A DNA stretch of 64,000 nucleotides from Owenia fusiformis (GCA_903813345.2 CAIIXF020000008.1:15730822-15794821), one strand, 5' to 3'. Shown: positions 35,901-50,900, counted from the first letter of the stretch. Notes: generated from the sequence alone by a model not told the origin. Translations and numbers: made by a program.

Positions 35901-38900
35901 AGGGTGGATGGGTGGTTGTCACATAAATCAAATCTTGTTGTCTAAATGAGTGTTGGAAAAAGTTGTTCAACATTCGTGAGCAGTGCATATATCGAAAGAG
36001 AATGATAAAATCTGATTGCCCATCTAAAATAATGGTAATTTTTTTAAAATTGAATGGTGCTTATCTGAAGTGAGTGGGGTAATTTGATCCGAGATGATGT
36101 TATCATCACCGAATATTGCCTCATAGAGAATACTAATCTAGAACCAGTTAATGCTAATGTTATTTAATGAACTTTGGTACGTTATTCATCAACATCTGTT
36201 AAGATAATGGTTTAATAACGTTTAAATAACGGTAAAAATTATTTTGTATCAGTTATGCATGCAATTGATGGAAGTGTAAAAATGTAAATGCGAAAAGATT
36301 GTATATTCTCACATTGATTACACCCAAGGGAAGGAAATGCTCCAGAGGTTTATATGGAAATAGGTTCTGGGGTATAGCCCCCTCTTATTGCACCCTTACC
36401 TTTAGCTCATAAGTACACGGGAGAGCGAGCAACCCTCATACCTTGTGTTTAATGTGTTTATGTCATTTCATTTACAGAAACCCTCAGAGTCAAGTGCCAA
36501 AAAGAAGAAAAAAGAAAAGACGTTCAAGTCTCTGTTCGATAACTTTGAGTACCCAGGGTTCTCTGCAGTTGAACGCTTGTCTCCTCAGCCATCGAAAAAG
36601 GTTGTTGAAAGTCTACGGGGATGTAATTGGATCCAAGAGCTCTCAATCACTATCAGAAAGGCAAAGAAGAGTACAGTGGCTAAAGACAGGTATGTGCAAT
36701 GTGCAACCACCGCTTCCTATACATAACTGCTTCAGTGGTGTAGCCATAGTTTGGATATTAAATAGAGAAGAAGGCAAATTTAAGTAGGCCAAGCAATTTG
36801 AGTTTGAGAAGATCTACATGTACATAGATTTTATTTTCCAAGTGTCAACATTGAATTTTGATCAATTTCAGAATCCAGAGATGTGCAATGTTAGATACGA
36901 CATCGTTCTATGAGCAGTTACTGCTGACTGTATGTGACAGTGACACTAGGGTGTCTCACCAGAGCAGTCTTGCATACAGACAGAACACTGCACTGGATAT
37001 ACTATGCTGGATCACTGCCTTACAGATGAATCACCCTGCAGACAGGTACTGCTCATATTTAGATTTTTTTCCTGGAATATTTTTTTCTAAAATTCCTGGA
37101 TTTTACAAGCTCGTATATTATCAAATTCATTGAAAACACTAACCAAAACCCTCCCCTTGTGCAGAGAAAGCAAAGATCTTGATTGCATGACAAGATATCA
37201 GAAATCCAATCAATGAACTGTGGCAATCGTGATAATGAATCATTTAGAATTGAATAGATAATGCTTGGTTGTCTGGTGTTCATTTCAACTTAATAAGCTC
37301 AAAACAAATAATATTTACAAACTGTATTACAAGACGGAAGTGTAACATAATCACTGACCCAAATTGAGGAGTGATTCTGAAACACTCATGTATGCTGCTG
37401 GTGATTTTTAGATAAAAATTTATTAAAGTTTGAACTTCCCTATTATCTTATTTTGTAAAAAAATGAATCATTCCTGTCAATCATTCCTCTTGTGCTCACA
37501 CTTTTCTCACATTCCAGTGGAGACCAACACAGTAGTGTGATCTACACCATTCAGTCCAACTTGAATGGACTCATCAAGGCTTGCTTCATAGACAATGGTA
37601 GAACTGTGGCCCATAGATGTGCTCGTCTACTAGCTCTTTGCATGGAGTAAGTTGTTGCAATTCTCTGTGATATTATTTTACAAATGGGGGTGTCAGTTTA
37701 GCCCAAAATTGCCAATTAGAATTAAGACAAGCTCATATTAACTCTGAAGAGAAGTCTAAAACAACTTTTTAAGTTATGGAAAATAGTTTACAAATAATAG
37801 AAATATATTCTCAAACTTCTCATGGGGTCTTAAAAAACATTTTGTTTATCATCACTATTTTTTTTAGAATTGTCAGACTCCATAATCTAAGTTTTTGATT
37901 CAGAAACAATTTTTATTTTGATCCTTTATATTTTCCTTCTCAGGTTTACAAAGGGATCTGATGACCCTGACATGGCTCCTGCTTTCAACTTTAGCCTCTT
38001 GGTGGCGCTACTAGAGTGCCTTCCCATGATTCCAAGAGCTAAATCGGCAGGCTCCTTACACTGGTACTTTATGCTGTTGAATCGTGTGAAATGTATGGAT
38101 GCAGGAGTGACTGGACAGAGGTGTGCTGAACTCTTGGCTCAGGTTGCTAGCAGTTATCATGAAAGGTTGAATCCTCTACATTCTATACTCAAAGCAAGGT
38201 AGGTCTTTCTTGCCTAATTATCTATGTTATGTATAAGTGTATTGAATAAAGGGTGTTACATAATTAAAATACAATAAGTCAGTTTTTGAGGCCTGGAGTC
38301 TGTTAATTTTGTTCTTAGCCAGCTTGTGTTTTCAGTATACTCTACATTCAAAGATAACATGGTAACTTCTTAATTTTTTGTTTTGACGGAAAGGTCTGAA
38401 ATACTTATGATGTACCTTTGTTATGTTACCACCAGAAATGATTATTATTACAAGTGACATATTGTTAGTCTCCAACTGCTTGGTGTTTGGCATCTGGTGT
38501 TTGGTGTTCAGCATTTGGTGTCTGTAACAAATGTCAGGTGGTGACATTTTGCATGTAATGTCAATGCCTTGTTTTGTCTATTATGCACTTAATTGTTGTC
38601 TTTTCCTTTAAGGTATGGTTTGTACGGTAGCCCCTTAGATATAGAGATGTTTGATACGGAGCCCCCTCCCGTCTTGAAGACATCCAACAGCAGCAACTCC
38701 CCTTCCACATACGCATCCATCGTACAGAATAATAACAACAACCTTGGTAGCCTTGTCAATGACAACTTTCCAACAACATCAGCTGGTACAACCAGTAGTA
38801 ACAACAACAACAATGTTGGAGGTCCCCAGGGATTTGACGAAGTTGACTTTAGAGATTTGTTAAGCCTAAGTGGTGATAAGGGCAAGAAACAGGGGGAAAA

Positions 38901-41900
38901 GGGGACCATACAGTGTTATGGCTTACTTGAGGTTGAACCTTTACATTTTACATGTCACGCCACTAGTGACGGAACTAGAATGGAACGTTTAGACTCTACG
39001 GGGATTGTGAGTAACGTCTCGGGAACTTCAGGGCTATCGGGGACTATAAATTTTGCCGAAGGTTTGCCAAATGTGTCACAGGCGGGAGCTGCTTTGATGT
39101 CACTTTCCACAGCAATGGCGTCAGCTGAACAGCAGCTTTCACAGCTACAGCAGAAACAACAGCAGTTGATTAAGCTACAATACCAGAAGCAAAAATTGGA
39201 GCAGAAATTAGCAGAGACAAAAGCTGGAGGTCCTTCGACTTCTCAACCTTATAGCTACTCTACTGACCTGATGCCCCCTACCCCCAAGAATACCCCATTT
39301 TTCATGACACCCCCAGTGACCCCACCCAATGAGGCCTGGACCTCTGGGTTGGGAACATACTCTACTGAGACTGACATAGGCAAACCACCATCTGGGCCAA
39401 GTTCCAGTCAAGGCTCAGGAAAAGCCACTCCTAAGGTAATTCAATAGATTCAATTAATCAATACAGTATACTAAATCTTAAATCCTTATTAGTCACAGAT
39501 ATAAAAGTGCTTCTTTTGCGTTTTTGATTTTGAATGATGTTACAGTGAAATCATTGCAAGTGAAGCATCGTTGCTATCTCAAAATAGTGTTTTTTCACTT
39601 AGGTGTTATGCCTACAGAAGTTCAGTTGATGGGTAACTAGACTTTGAAGTCAATGAAGTGTTCCACTTGGGGATGTTCCGCTTGTAGAAGTGTTCCACTT
39701 TACAAGTTATACTGTACCTCAAATATATCTCAAGTACCGAGTGAAATAATCAGTAACATTTGGTTAATAATGTCATTGTAGAGTTCAGTGAGTAAGAGTG
39801 AGTCGGGACAGTTGTGCAATGTACCCCTACCCAACACCCAACAACTTCTGCAGCCACCTCCTGCACAGGTTCTAGTCATAGAGAGGATGCACTCCGGTAA
39901 GCAACATTTTGGTAATTGTAGGGATGGGAAATGAAACCTCCTTTTCTCTATTATATTGTATAAAAAATCTCATAGATTTAAATAGTATGACCAGGTTAAT
40001 AGATAAGCTCAATATATGTTAAAAATGTCTCTGAAATAAAGTCTTTAAATTCTCATCATTGTGTTTTCAGGGGCACGGAGGTTTGTTGTCTTGGACTTTG
40101 GTAAACCTATTCTGTTGACCGACATTATCATCCCTGCATGTGCAGATCTTGCGTCACTCTCAATTGACGTGTGGACTCATTCTGAGGAATCTGATGGTCA
40201 GCGATTGGTCGTCTCAACAGACATTGGTCTCCGTTCTCTCATTATGAATGATCTCATATCACCACCTATCTGCCGCTATTTAAAAATCACAATCATCGGG
40301 CGATATGGCGGGAATGCAACCCGCTCCCGAATCCCTATTGGTAGTTTCTATGGAAACACTTTCATTTTACCATGGGAGTCTGAAAAACCTCAAACTGGAG
40401 AGACTACTGATGGTGTTTCAAATCAGAACTTCTTAGATCAGTCTCAAATTCTAGGCCACCTTGCTACCATGATTAACCTGCAAGAGGATATACAGTGCCG
40501 CTATAGCTTGGCTAGAAATAGGCTTGAGTCCCTACTGTTAGGCCTTGACAGCACACAGAATGTTAACTCCCACACTACGTATTATCTGAGCAAGGGGAAA
40601 CGCAATGAAGAAGACACCAAGATATTCCACGCTTACAATGATTGCCTCCAGTTACAACTTCAGTGGAATCTTGCTAAACACGCTATGGAGCGACTGCAAG
40701 AGACAATTGGTCTGAACACCCCAAACCACATTCTGGCCAACACGGGTATTTTAATCAAACAGGCTTCAGTTGATCATCTACGTGTGATATCCGAGCTATT
40801 ATTAAACACGATCCTCAGTATGACTAGCTCGACGCCAACTATCCCCCAGCCCCCAGTGACGCTATACACAGTGTTTGATCTAGGATTCTGTGAGGCATTA
40901 TTCAACAAACTGTGTGTATGTGGCTCAAGGCAGACACAGGTGACTACAGGGATGTTGCTAGTAAGGCTGTGTGGGAACCAGCCCTGGTGGGGGGACTTTC
41001 TTGGAAGAGCCTTACAACAGCTCTACAGTACTGAGCAGCATCTTACCTTCCCCCAAGACAGGTAAAGACATTACCCTATTATTGTATAGCACTCTCATCT
41101 CATTTTACTCTTCCCAATGTTTTATTATGGAGATCTTGGTGTGTTGTTTTCGTGCGTTCATCCAAAGACAGAAATCTAGATAAACACTGATTCATTATCA
41201 GACTTACCGTAGGTGATAGCTGTATTATCATTTCATAACAGCAAATTGTTTGGTATATTTTAATCATGTTATAATCGTAATGTGCAGTATTAGCATTTGT
41301 ATACTGTTATATTTTAGGGTGTTTATGTTGTTGAGTGCTCTGGCCCAGAAGGCTCTTACAGGAAACAAGGGGTCAGATATGATAGACAGCCTCCTTGCTC
41401 TCCTTACTAAGCTACTGTCCCCTTTGACTGGAGAGTACCAGGCTTATGCAAACAGTCATGGTATGTACGAGGGTTGTCCAAAAAGTCTTGAAATTTTGGC
41501 CTCATATGATCAATTTGTTTTATTATTCTTTGGGCATCAGATTTCACATGGATGATCTTTGAACATTTGTAGTTCATGGTCAACTACTGGGACCAGGTCC
41601 ATGTATCATGGAATTTGAATCATGTAAATCCTAAATGAACCTTAAGACATGGTTATTACATGTATTTAAAACACAAACTTTTTGAAAATTCTTTCTGATT
41701 TATTTAGTATTTGCCTAAGTTTTTTACATAATAAAAATTTCTACTTAATAAAATTTTACTTAAACTTTACAGGTAGCCTAGACCTCCAGTTAGTCGGATG
41801 GCTAGTACTGCTGTTATCCAGGTGTTTAGACAGTACACAGCTTGCAACAGGGGCATCTGAGGACAATGGAGCAAGTGGAGGGAAAGACAAGGAGTCAACA

Positions 41901-44900
41901 TCAACTGGTAAGTAGAACATTACTTCTGATTTGCTTCTTCAGCAGTTCCACTGATTTCTTGTATGATGCAGAGGTGACTAGCTGTGTTGAAACAAAATAG
42001 TGAATATTTTTTCAAGTAGTGAAATAGCTACCAGGTAAAAATTGTAAGCTTAGATCCCTGACCCAAAATATTGTAAAATAATCACATTGTAAAAAGTTCC
42101 ATTATTTTCCTACCAAAATATTGTGAAATTATCATATTGTAAAAGTTCCATTATTTTCGTACCAAAATTTTGTGAAATAATCATATTGTGAGAAATATTT
42201 TTGTGCCACCCTGTAGGTACAACCACCAGCATCTCAAATAGGTGGGACTTTGTACAGGGTGAGACAGCTATATCTAACCAACAGACAGTTAGCAAGAGCA
42301 ACAACCTGCGCCAATATAGGCGACGTCTGCAGAAGAGGCTCATGCACCACAAGCAACAACTCCTAGATATACAACAGGTATGTTTAAATCAATTTTATGC
42401 CCATAAATAAACAAGCATTTAGTCAAAAAACAATAACATATACCAAAGTGTTTGCTATTTGAAAAATGTAGTAATTTTTCTTCATTTATTATGTCATGCT
42501 TATCACTCCGGTTGAGAGGTGATGCCATACATATTATTATTTGTGACTATATTGTCAATTTAGAGAAGAGGAAATACTCATAATGTCATAATGAAGTTAT
42601 ACAATTGTATCAAGAAGGAAAGTGAGGACTACTTTCAAATTTGATCTTTTAATTTTCTGAATTAGGATTTCTCATCATTTATTTGTTTATTTGCTAGGCT
42701 AAGAAGCATTTCATGAGCTCCCAGATAGAGAAGTCTGCAATAGGGTTGAATAAGGAAGCAGAAGCAGCCTTAAAACAACAGGAGGCTATCTTCAAGAAAC
42801 AGCTTAAACAGTATTCATCAAAGGTACTTGAAACGAAAAATAGTTTTTCCAAATGACAATACATTTCAATCGTCTGTTCGATACAAAATTGCCTACCACT
42901 TAGACATGGAACTCAGGATTGTTTTGATTTTCGATAAAATCTGGCTGTTCTGATGTCTCAAGCAGAGAAAATTTGGAAATTTTTCATGACGCACGCAGTA
43001 TACAGTTCATGACCATAGCAAGCCAAAATTAATCATACATACATACTTAAATCTTTAACATTTTCACAAATAATCATTTTACCAGTATCTGAATTTTTGT
43101 GGATTGAACTGCAAAAATAAAGAGAATGGAATTTATTTGTCTTTTTGGTTTATGTGGGTGTCTTAAGGAGTAGTTTTTATTGTTACACTTTTTTTTTCTA
43201 ATTAGCTAAGAATAGAATAGTACATCTGATCAATACCATGGTGATTGCTATGGTTGCTTACCTTCATGTACCACTAACAATAACTATCTTACCATTTCCT
43301 GATCTCACCTTAGTTGGGGGATAATTCATGGGTGGTAAATGGGGGAGGGATGGCGGGCGAGATTCACTCAGATAACAACCTGCTTTCTCCTTGTATCAAG
43401 GAATGAATGGAAAATGGTGTTCTTCTGCGCATGTGCGTTGGCCTACATTCAACTCTACTTCCTAGTAACCGATTTGTTTACATCAAATTCTGACAATCGC
43501 AACAACAATTAACTACTCCCATAAAACACACATAAAACCAATTAATTTTCAATTAATTGACATAAATAGAAAAATGTTCCAGTTTTTATTGGCCCACCCT
43601 GTAAACCCTGCAATAAGGATTAATAATGAAAGTTAACTAAAAAAGACAATATATGATTATATTAAGCTGTATACATTTTAATCTCTAATTCTCCCCATAG
43701 GACGGCAGAACATCCACAGATTCCTTGTGGTAGTGTGTCTAAGTGTTACATTTTGATTCCACTAATGTTGGCAGTATCCCCTTACATAATAATTTGAAGC
43801 ACCCTGTTTATTTGAATAATTTGTTTATTAAAAAAGATTAGTTTTATATAAATCGTTTTTCCATGTCCCTTTACAGCATTACAAGGACTTCATGCAGATA
43901 AGAAGATTTGAGTGTGAGGTGCTCAAGAAACTGCCTAAGAATGGAAAGACTGGAACCAATGGGACTACAGGAGAAGCAGATGGGGATCTAGAAACTCTGG
44001 TAGTGTTGCCAAGGGATCGTTGCATCCCTGTTGTCAAGGGACTGATCAATCTGTTGTTGTCAATGGACTTTACATGTAATGTTGATCTGTTCTTGGTCTC
44101 TTGTAAGGTGAGAGATACTCTTTATCTATTTTAAATTTTTGCTTGTCAGTTTTTAAGATTCGAGTAAATAATTTTCCTTCATGACTTCAACAATTATATA
44201 GATCATCATACGAATTAAATTGATCAAATTATATATTTATACAAAGTAGTAGTAGTTCCTTATTGAAGTCATTGGAAATAAGTCTTGTTTATTTATTTGT
44301 TTAGGTTGTAGCAAAAGTGTGCATGTCATGTCGACCTGCAGTGACACTAGCAGAGATGATGTCACAGAGTGAGCTGGAGAAACTACTATTGCGATGCACA
44401 GATCTGGAGCATAACCATGGCAACATATCCTGGGGTGGTCCCTGGGCAGGGCATGCTGTCTCCTGTCTTTTACAGGATGTACTTGAAGGTGGGTATGGAG
44501 TAGTAGACTTAAATCACTTGTCACATTGGCATTCTTAGGACTAGATAAATACCAAGGAAAACAGTGTTGATTCCCATTTATTTCTTTTCCAAAAATATAA
44601 ATAGTATGCGCCAAATCGCTTCCAAAGTGGCTTAGTTAGTCTAAACCGATGTTGAGGTAGATTACTAAGAAGTGGCCCATAGTCATTAAAGATTGGTTCA
44701 TTGACTTTTCATTTTCACTTGTCTGCAGTTAAAAAGGTGACACGAAAGGGCTAAATGGCTTGCCCCAAGGTGCAACCGTCAAAAATATGAGTTTGAAAAA
44801 AATCATGTTTTTCAAATAATAGCAGTGAGTATATGAAATAGGAGGCGTATTTGATATTGATATGTATGATAGTCTATTTGAGTGTGGTCATTTTTATTAA

Positions 44901-47900
44901 AAACAATAATGGTGAAGAATTATACATTACTGACCTTGAAATGCCATTTTAATTCAAAAGTCACTGTTGCTAATGATAATATTCCTATTTTACTTATTCA
45001 ATGTTTTCTTAATGTTTCAATTACCATTATGTTAGTTTTTGGCAAAGTAAATAATTATAGGGGTCACACAAGGATCCACTTTATTTAGAACTTTTTCATA
45101 TTTAGTGATGATTTCAAAAAATACCAAGTTTAACACAATTTTATTTGTTAAATATTAAATAAAATGATGGTATTGTGTTTGTTTCATTGTTTCAACTAAA
45201 AATCGCAATTCATTGCTCTTGTTCTTAGAGCTGCAGGGCATATACCAGTACAAAAGGTCTTCAATAAAGTTGATCCTTGTGTGAGCCCTATGATTATTTA
45301 CTTTGCCAAAAATGAATATAACGATTATTCAGATATATAAAAATCATTTAATAGGTTAAATAGGAATACAATGATTGACGTTTGAATAAAAGGCATTATA
45401 CATGTACATATGTAGTTGTTGCAGTAAAATTACCACACCAAAGTGGACTATCTTTCCATATTAATATCAAATGGGCCTTCTATTTGCATTTTACTGAAAT
45501 TATTTGTAACAAAAGTTTATTGTGATAAAGCAGGCAGTGATTTTGATACTATTTTAGCTTGCAGACAGTGATCTAGTCGAGACAACATCTGTGTAGTAAT
45601 GGGTGTAACAGTGGTGAGGCAGGAATTGATTTTATAAATGCAACTTTTGACAATAACGCAGATGCGAGTAGGTAGTTACCAGTTTCCCCACCAGGTGGCT
45701 CGTTCGGGTCAGATAGCATGGTGGGTATAGTAGAAAGTTCCCTTTAACTTAAATTACATCTGTTTTTGTGCTTCAATTTTCATATAACCCTTATGTATCT
45801 AATAGTTATGCAAATCAAAATATGTCCAGTAAATGAAAATGTTATCTGACCAATACAAGAAAAGATATTTCACTTTTTGTGATTTTGTAACATGGGCTCT
45901 ATGGAGAATCAACCCGAACTAGAAGTCACACTTTCAAAAATAATTAAATTTTCAAACTTGATAAACAATTTTCGAAACCATATTTCTAGATGTACTTTTA
46001 CATGTAGATTTCAAATATAACATCGCTTTGACGGAAAATCAAGTTTTTTTCTACTCGCATCTAGTCTATTCCATTAATGATGGTTTATCTAACAGTTAGC
46101 CATTTTGTCCAACATTCTGCTTGGACGCCAAATTAAAAAGTACTGATTTAATGCATCACATCAAGTTTGATTTGTTCACCGATGTTTGTCAGAGTGATAC
46201 CTGTAGCAGCTGCACTCGACTCATATGCAACAAGATATATGTGAGCTTTTATTGCAACATTTACATTTAGAACAGTTACAATTTTACTTAGTCTGATAGA
46301 AAATTAAATAATTGAAGTATATTTCTTTTAGTTTATTCAATTTGAACATTACTTTTACAATACAGATACCTTCGTTTTGAAACATTAGCAGCAATTTTAT
46401 TTTCAAACGGGCAGTTTTCAACTTTGAATGTTTCATTTTTGTTCATAAAAAATGTATTCTACAAAAATCAAGGTCATTTCAAGGTAAAATGTCAATATTT
46501 AGGTAGTTGGCTTTTTAAGACACCTGGCCCTCCACAACCAATGATTAGGTGACCTGAAGTCAAGGTCTGATAGATCAAGGTAATTTTAAGGTCAAAGGTC
46601 AATATCTAGCAAGTTGACGTGAGAACAATTGTGACCTTTGGCGACCAATGATAAGGTGATTTCAAGGTAATTTCAAGGTCAATGGTCAATATCTGGGTCA
46701 TAGGTAGTTGGCTATTGTGGGTCTTCAGTAACATTTGATCACCAAAGATAAAGTGACCTACGGTCAATGTCACTGTTTATGGGTCAAGGTCATCTCGAGG
46801 TCAGATGTCAATATCTGAATATTTGGCATTTTGGGAATGCTGCTTCATAGGACACATTGATATGTGTTCTCAGGTCAAGGTCATTCCTACAAGGTCAAAA
46901 TTTCTGTATTTGGCGTTTTGAGGCCCTGGGGGCTGCTATGACCCTTGGCAACTCATGCTAAGGTGACTTGAGGTCAAAGTCAATATCTATGGTTCAAAAT
47001 TATAATAAGGTCAAAGGTCAATATCTAGGTAGTTGGCTCGTTTGAGGCTACACTGACATTTGATCACCAATGATAAAGTGACCTGAGATCAGTGTCATTG
47101 TTATAGGTCAAGGTCAGAGATCAATTTCTAAATATTTGGCGTTTTGGGGCGACTGCTGCACTTGACTCCAATTGAAATGTGACCTGGGGTCAAGGTCAAT
47201 CTAAGGTCAAATTTCAATATCTTAGTGTTTGGCGTTTTAAGGCCACAGGGGCTGCTGTCGTGATGTGGCCCTTGGCGACTCATGATAAGGTGACATGAGG
47301 TCAGTCATCATTTAATGGTTCAATTCAAGATCATCTCAAGGTCAATATCTAGGTATTGGTGTTTCAAAGCACTCGGGGAATGCTGTGACGCTTGGTGACA
47401 CATTACTAGGTGACTTGGGGTCAAATTCATTACTGATGGGTCATGTCAATTCAAGGTCAAAAGTCAATATCTAGGTATTAAGCCGTTTAAGACCTTTGGG
47501 CAAGTTTATCTCATGCATCAGAAAAGGTCAAAAGTCAATCCCGGGAAGTCAATAGCCAGGTATTTGCAATTATTTTTAAGGATATGTGGAGCTGCTGTTA
47601 CACAGTATATTGCTAGTATTATCAAAGATACACAAGAATATGGCGGGAGGGCGGCAAATTCGTCTATTTACTTTAATATGCAAATATGGCACTCTGTAAG
47701 GACCCGAGGGTTACTTCGGGGAGTTGCGTGGTAATGCTGTGTGGGAACCAAACCTAGTACCTTCTAGTTCAGATTCTGATGCTCTAATGCCTAAACTACC
47801 AGCCATGCTACAATTCCATTAAAAAGAAAACATGGACCGATATGAAATTTAGTTATTGATATGTAGAGATCGTCCATTAGGGTATGGTTATTTTCTTAAA

Positions 47901-50900
47901 AACAGTTATGGTACTTTGGTACTTCTGACTATATAATGCTTTTTTATTCAAAAGTCAATTATATTATTCTTATTTTGACTATCAAATGATTTTCATATAT
48001 CCGAATAACCATTATATTAGTTTTTGGCAAAGTAAATAATAGTAGGGATCACACAAGGATCAACTGTATTGAAGATTGGTCATACTGGTATATGCCCTAC
48101 CGCTCCAAGATCAAGAGCAATGAATTGTGATTTTTCAGTTGAAACAGCGAAACAAACACATTATCATTATTTTGTTTAACATTTAACAAATAATTTTCTG
48201 TTAAACGTAGTAATTTTTCAAAACATCACTAAATATGAAAAAGTTGTAAATAAAGTGGATCCTTGTGTGAGCCCCATTATTATTTACTTTGCCAAAAATG
48301 AATATAATGGTAAGTGTAATATATAGAAAACATTGAATATGTAAAATAGGAATATAATTAATAACAACCGTGATTTTTGCATTAAAATGGCATTTTAAGG
48401 TCAGAAATGTATTATTCTTCAATATTATTGTTTTTAATAAAAATGACCACACCCAAAAGGACTATCATACATATCAATATCAAATTTGCCTCCTATTTCA
48501 TATACTCGCTGCTATTATTTGAAAAAAAAGATTTTTGTCAAACTCATCTTTTTGCCGGTTGCACCTTGGGGCAAGCCGTTGAGCCCTTTCGTGTCACTTT
48601 TTTGAATGCAGACAAGTAAAAATGAATAGTCAATGAACCAATCTATAATGACTATGGGTCAAATCATAGTAACCTACCTCAACATCAGTTAATGGGATTT
48701 TCTGGAGTTTTGGCGCACACTAAAAGGCAAAGTGCCCCATCGTAACCATGGTCTGTGTTAGCTCTTCAAGTAGTATTATTTATTTTTGCTGTCATTCTTC
48801 CAAAATGAATACAGTGGGAACAAGAATGAGTCTTTTAATTTGGGTGATGTGTGCAAAATAAAAACTACCTACCGTATTCTCTGTAATTACCGCCCACTCT
48901 CTAATAAGCGCCCACCCCGCTTCACAAAGTTCAAAAAAAGAATTGAAGAATATATCAGGAAAAAAATATTTCTCAAAATCCAGGAGCGGGCGATAATAGA
49001 GTACTTACCCTAAAACTGCTGTAAACACGACGCGTTTTGTAATTCTATGCATCCTCTCGATACATATCTATCGATGGGTGCTTCCCACACCATGCCATGC
49101 TAATATTGTCTCCAAATAGTCCATAATGAATGAAGGAATTGTTCTTTATCGGCATTCAGAAATTTCAAAAGCTACTGCGCAGATGTTCTGCGCATGTCAA
49201 GGTCGTGAACTTTCTGGTTTCTTTTTAATGTTTCTCGACTTTTACACGACTTTTGCACGAATAATGATGATCTCTCATCAAATTAGAAATAATGTATAAC
49301 TTTAGATCGATATCCAGCAGTCTCTAGTGGAAATATTGAAGGTAATCGGCGATAATGACAAAGTGGGCGTGCCGGAAATAAATTAGACATAGACGGGTCT
49401 TCAACCACTGTCAATATTGTCTAAGCGATCTTTACCGTATTCTCTCCAATAACAGCACTTGTCATATTATTATAAAAATATTTTGAAGAAAATGCATTCT
49501 TGTCAAGAAAAATTGCCATACATGAAATTCCTCGGGATTTCTGATTTCTTTCATACATGGGCGCTTATTAGAATGGTCTAAATAATGTATTTTCAATTTT
49601 CTAAACGCCCTGGGCGCTAATTACAGAGAATACGGTATTATGTTGGGAACTTGGGAGTTTATATTTGAGAAATTTGTTTGTTACAGGTGAAAAGATCTTC
49701 CCTATAGTTGAAGAGACAGAAATAGAGAGTGAGGGAGTAAGTGAAGAGGAGATAGCTGCTATGTCTGAACCAGATGATGCTACCACTCCACCTGAGGCCA
49801 GTGAGACTGTGGAGGTAACGGATGACTCCATAGCACACAGCATCAGTCTGCCCAACATAGAGGAATCACATCTAACACAAGCTTCAGGTACACTTTGGAT
49901 CATGTTGCATCATTTTTTTGTCACCACCAAAAGTGGTGACTCATTGTTATAGCCTCACCCCATGCAGACAGATGGACTAAAATTACATTCGTATGATGTG
50001 AGACTTGACATTCATCATGTCACCCATGGAGCAAATTAATTTTTTACTGCTTAATAAATGGTGAATGACAGCCAAATTAAGTTTTATAAGTATGAGAATA
50101 GCATGATGTCTTGATATTTCAAGGTCCTTATGTAAAGATATTCATACTTTTCTGCCTGACTTTAATCTCCCAGAAACTAAAAAAACAATAGATGTCAAGT
50201 ACCTTTAACTTTCTTACTTTAAACATCTACTTCTTTATATATCCTCCAAACTTTAGGTGGTGATACATCCAAAGATGACAGCTTCAAGTTTGACCAGGAG
50301 TCGTCACTGATCGTAGATATGTTACTGGAGGACGAACAGTATGATGACATCACCAATATGCACCTTCAGGACTACATCACTGGAAATGCAGGAGTCTCCG
50401 TTTCTCAAACCAACAATGAGAATGTTAATGTACAGGTATGAGTCATTTATTTATGAGAATTTTTATTTATATAGAATTATTTTCCACGAATATATTTTTT
50501 TTACAATTATATAACTCATATTGATTCCTTTGTAGCGTCTAACCAGTTTCTGGCTCACATAATGAGCTTATGGAATCAACTAGGCTTCCATCCAGACAGA
50601 CTATCAATATTGGTCATACAAATTAAAACTGAACCATGGTTATACCCTATCAAACAAGTTGATTTTATTATGGGACCTCCTATGTATAGAATATTTGTTT
50701 GATTTTTAGGTGATTCAGGTCCAACCAGCACCAGGCTCAGAAACCACAGATAACACCACAACTACATATAAAAGTTGGACCCCATGGGGCCCTCCTAACA
50801 GCAGTAAACTAATGTAAGTAGATTTTAATAGATGTAGAGAATACAGGTACAGAATACATATTCGTGGTACTTATATCTGTACAGGATATGTATGAAATAC

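Noticed and set aside
42205-42216. BIRC6 exon 22 acceptor CCACCCTGTAG as part of a transposon end
   Set aside because: The resemblance to CCACCCTGTA near 43580 is short and no partner end was found; too weak to claim an exonised transposon boundary.
44882-45088. Open frames within the foldback elements (also 48201-48452)
   Set aside because: The two frames correspond to the two inverted arms of the same repeat and carry no transposase motif.
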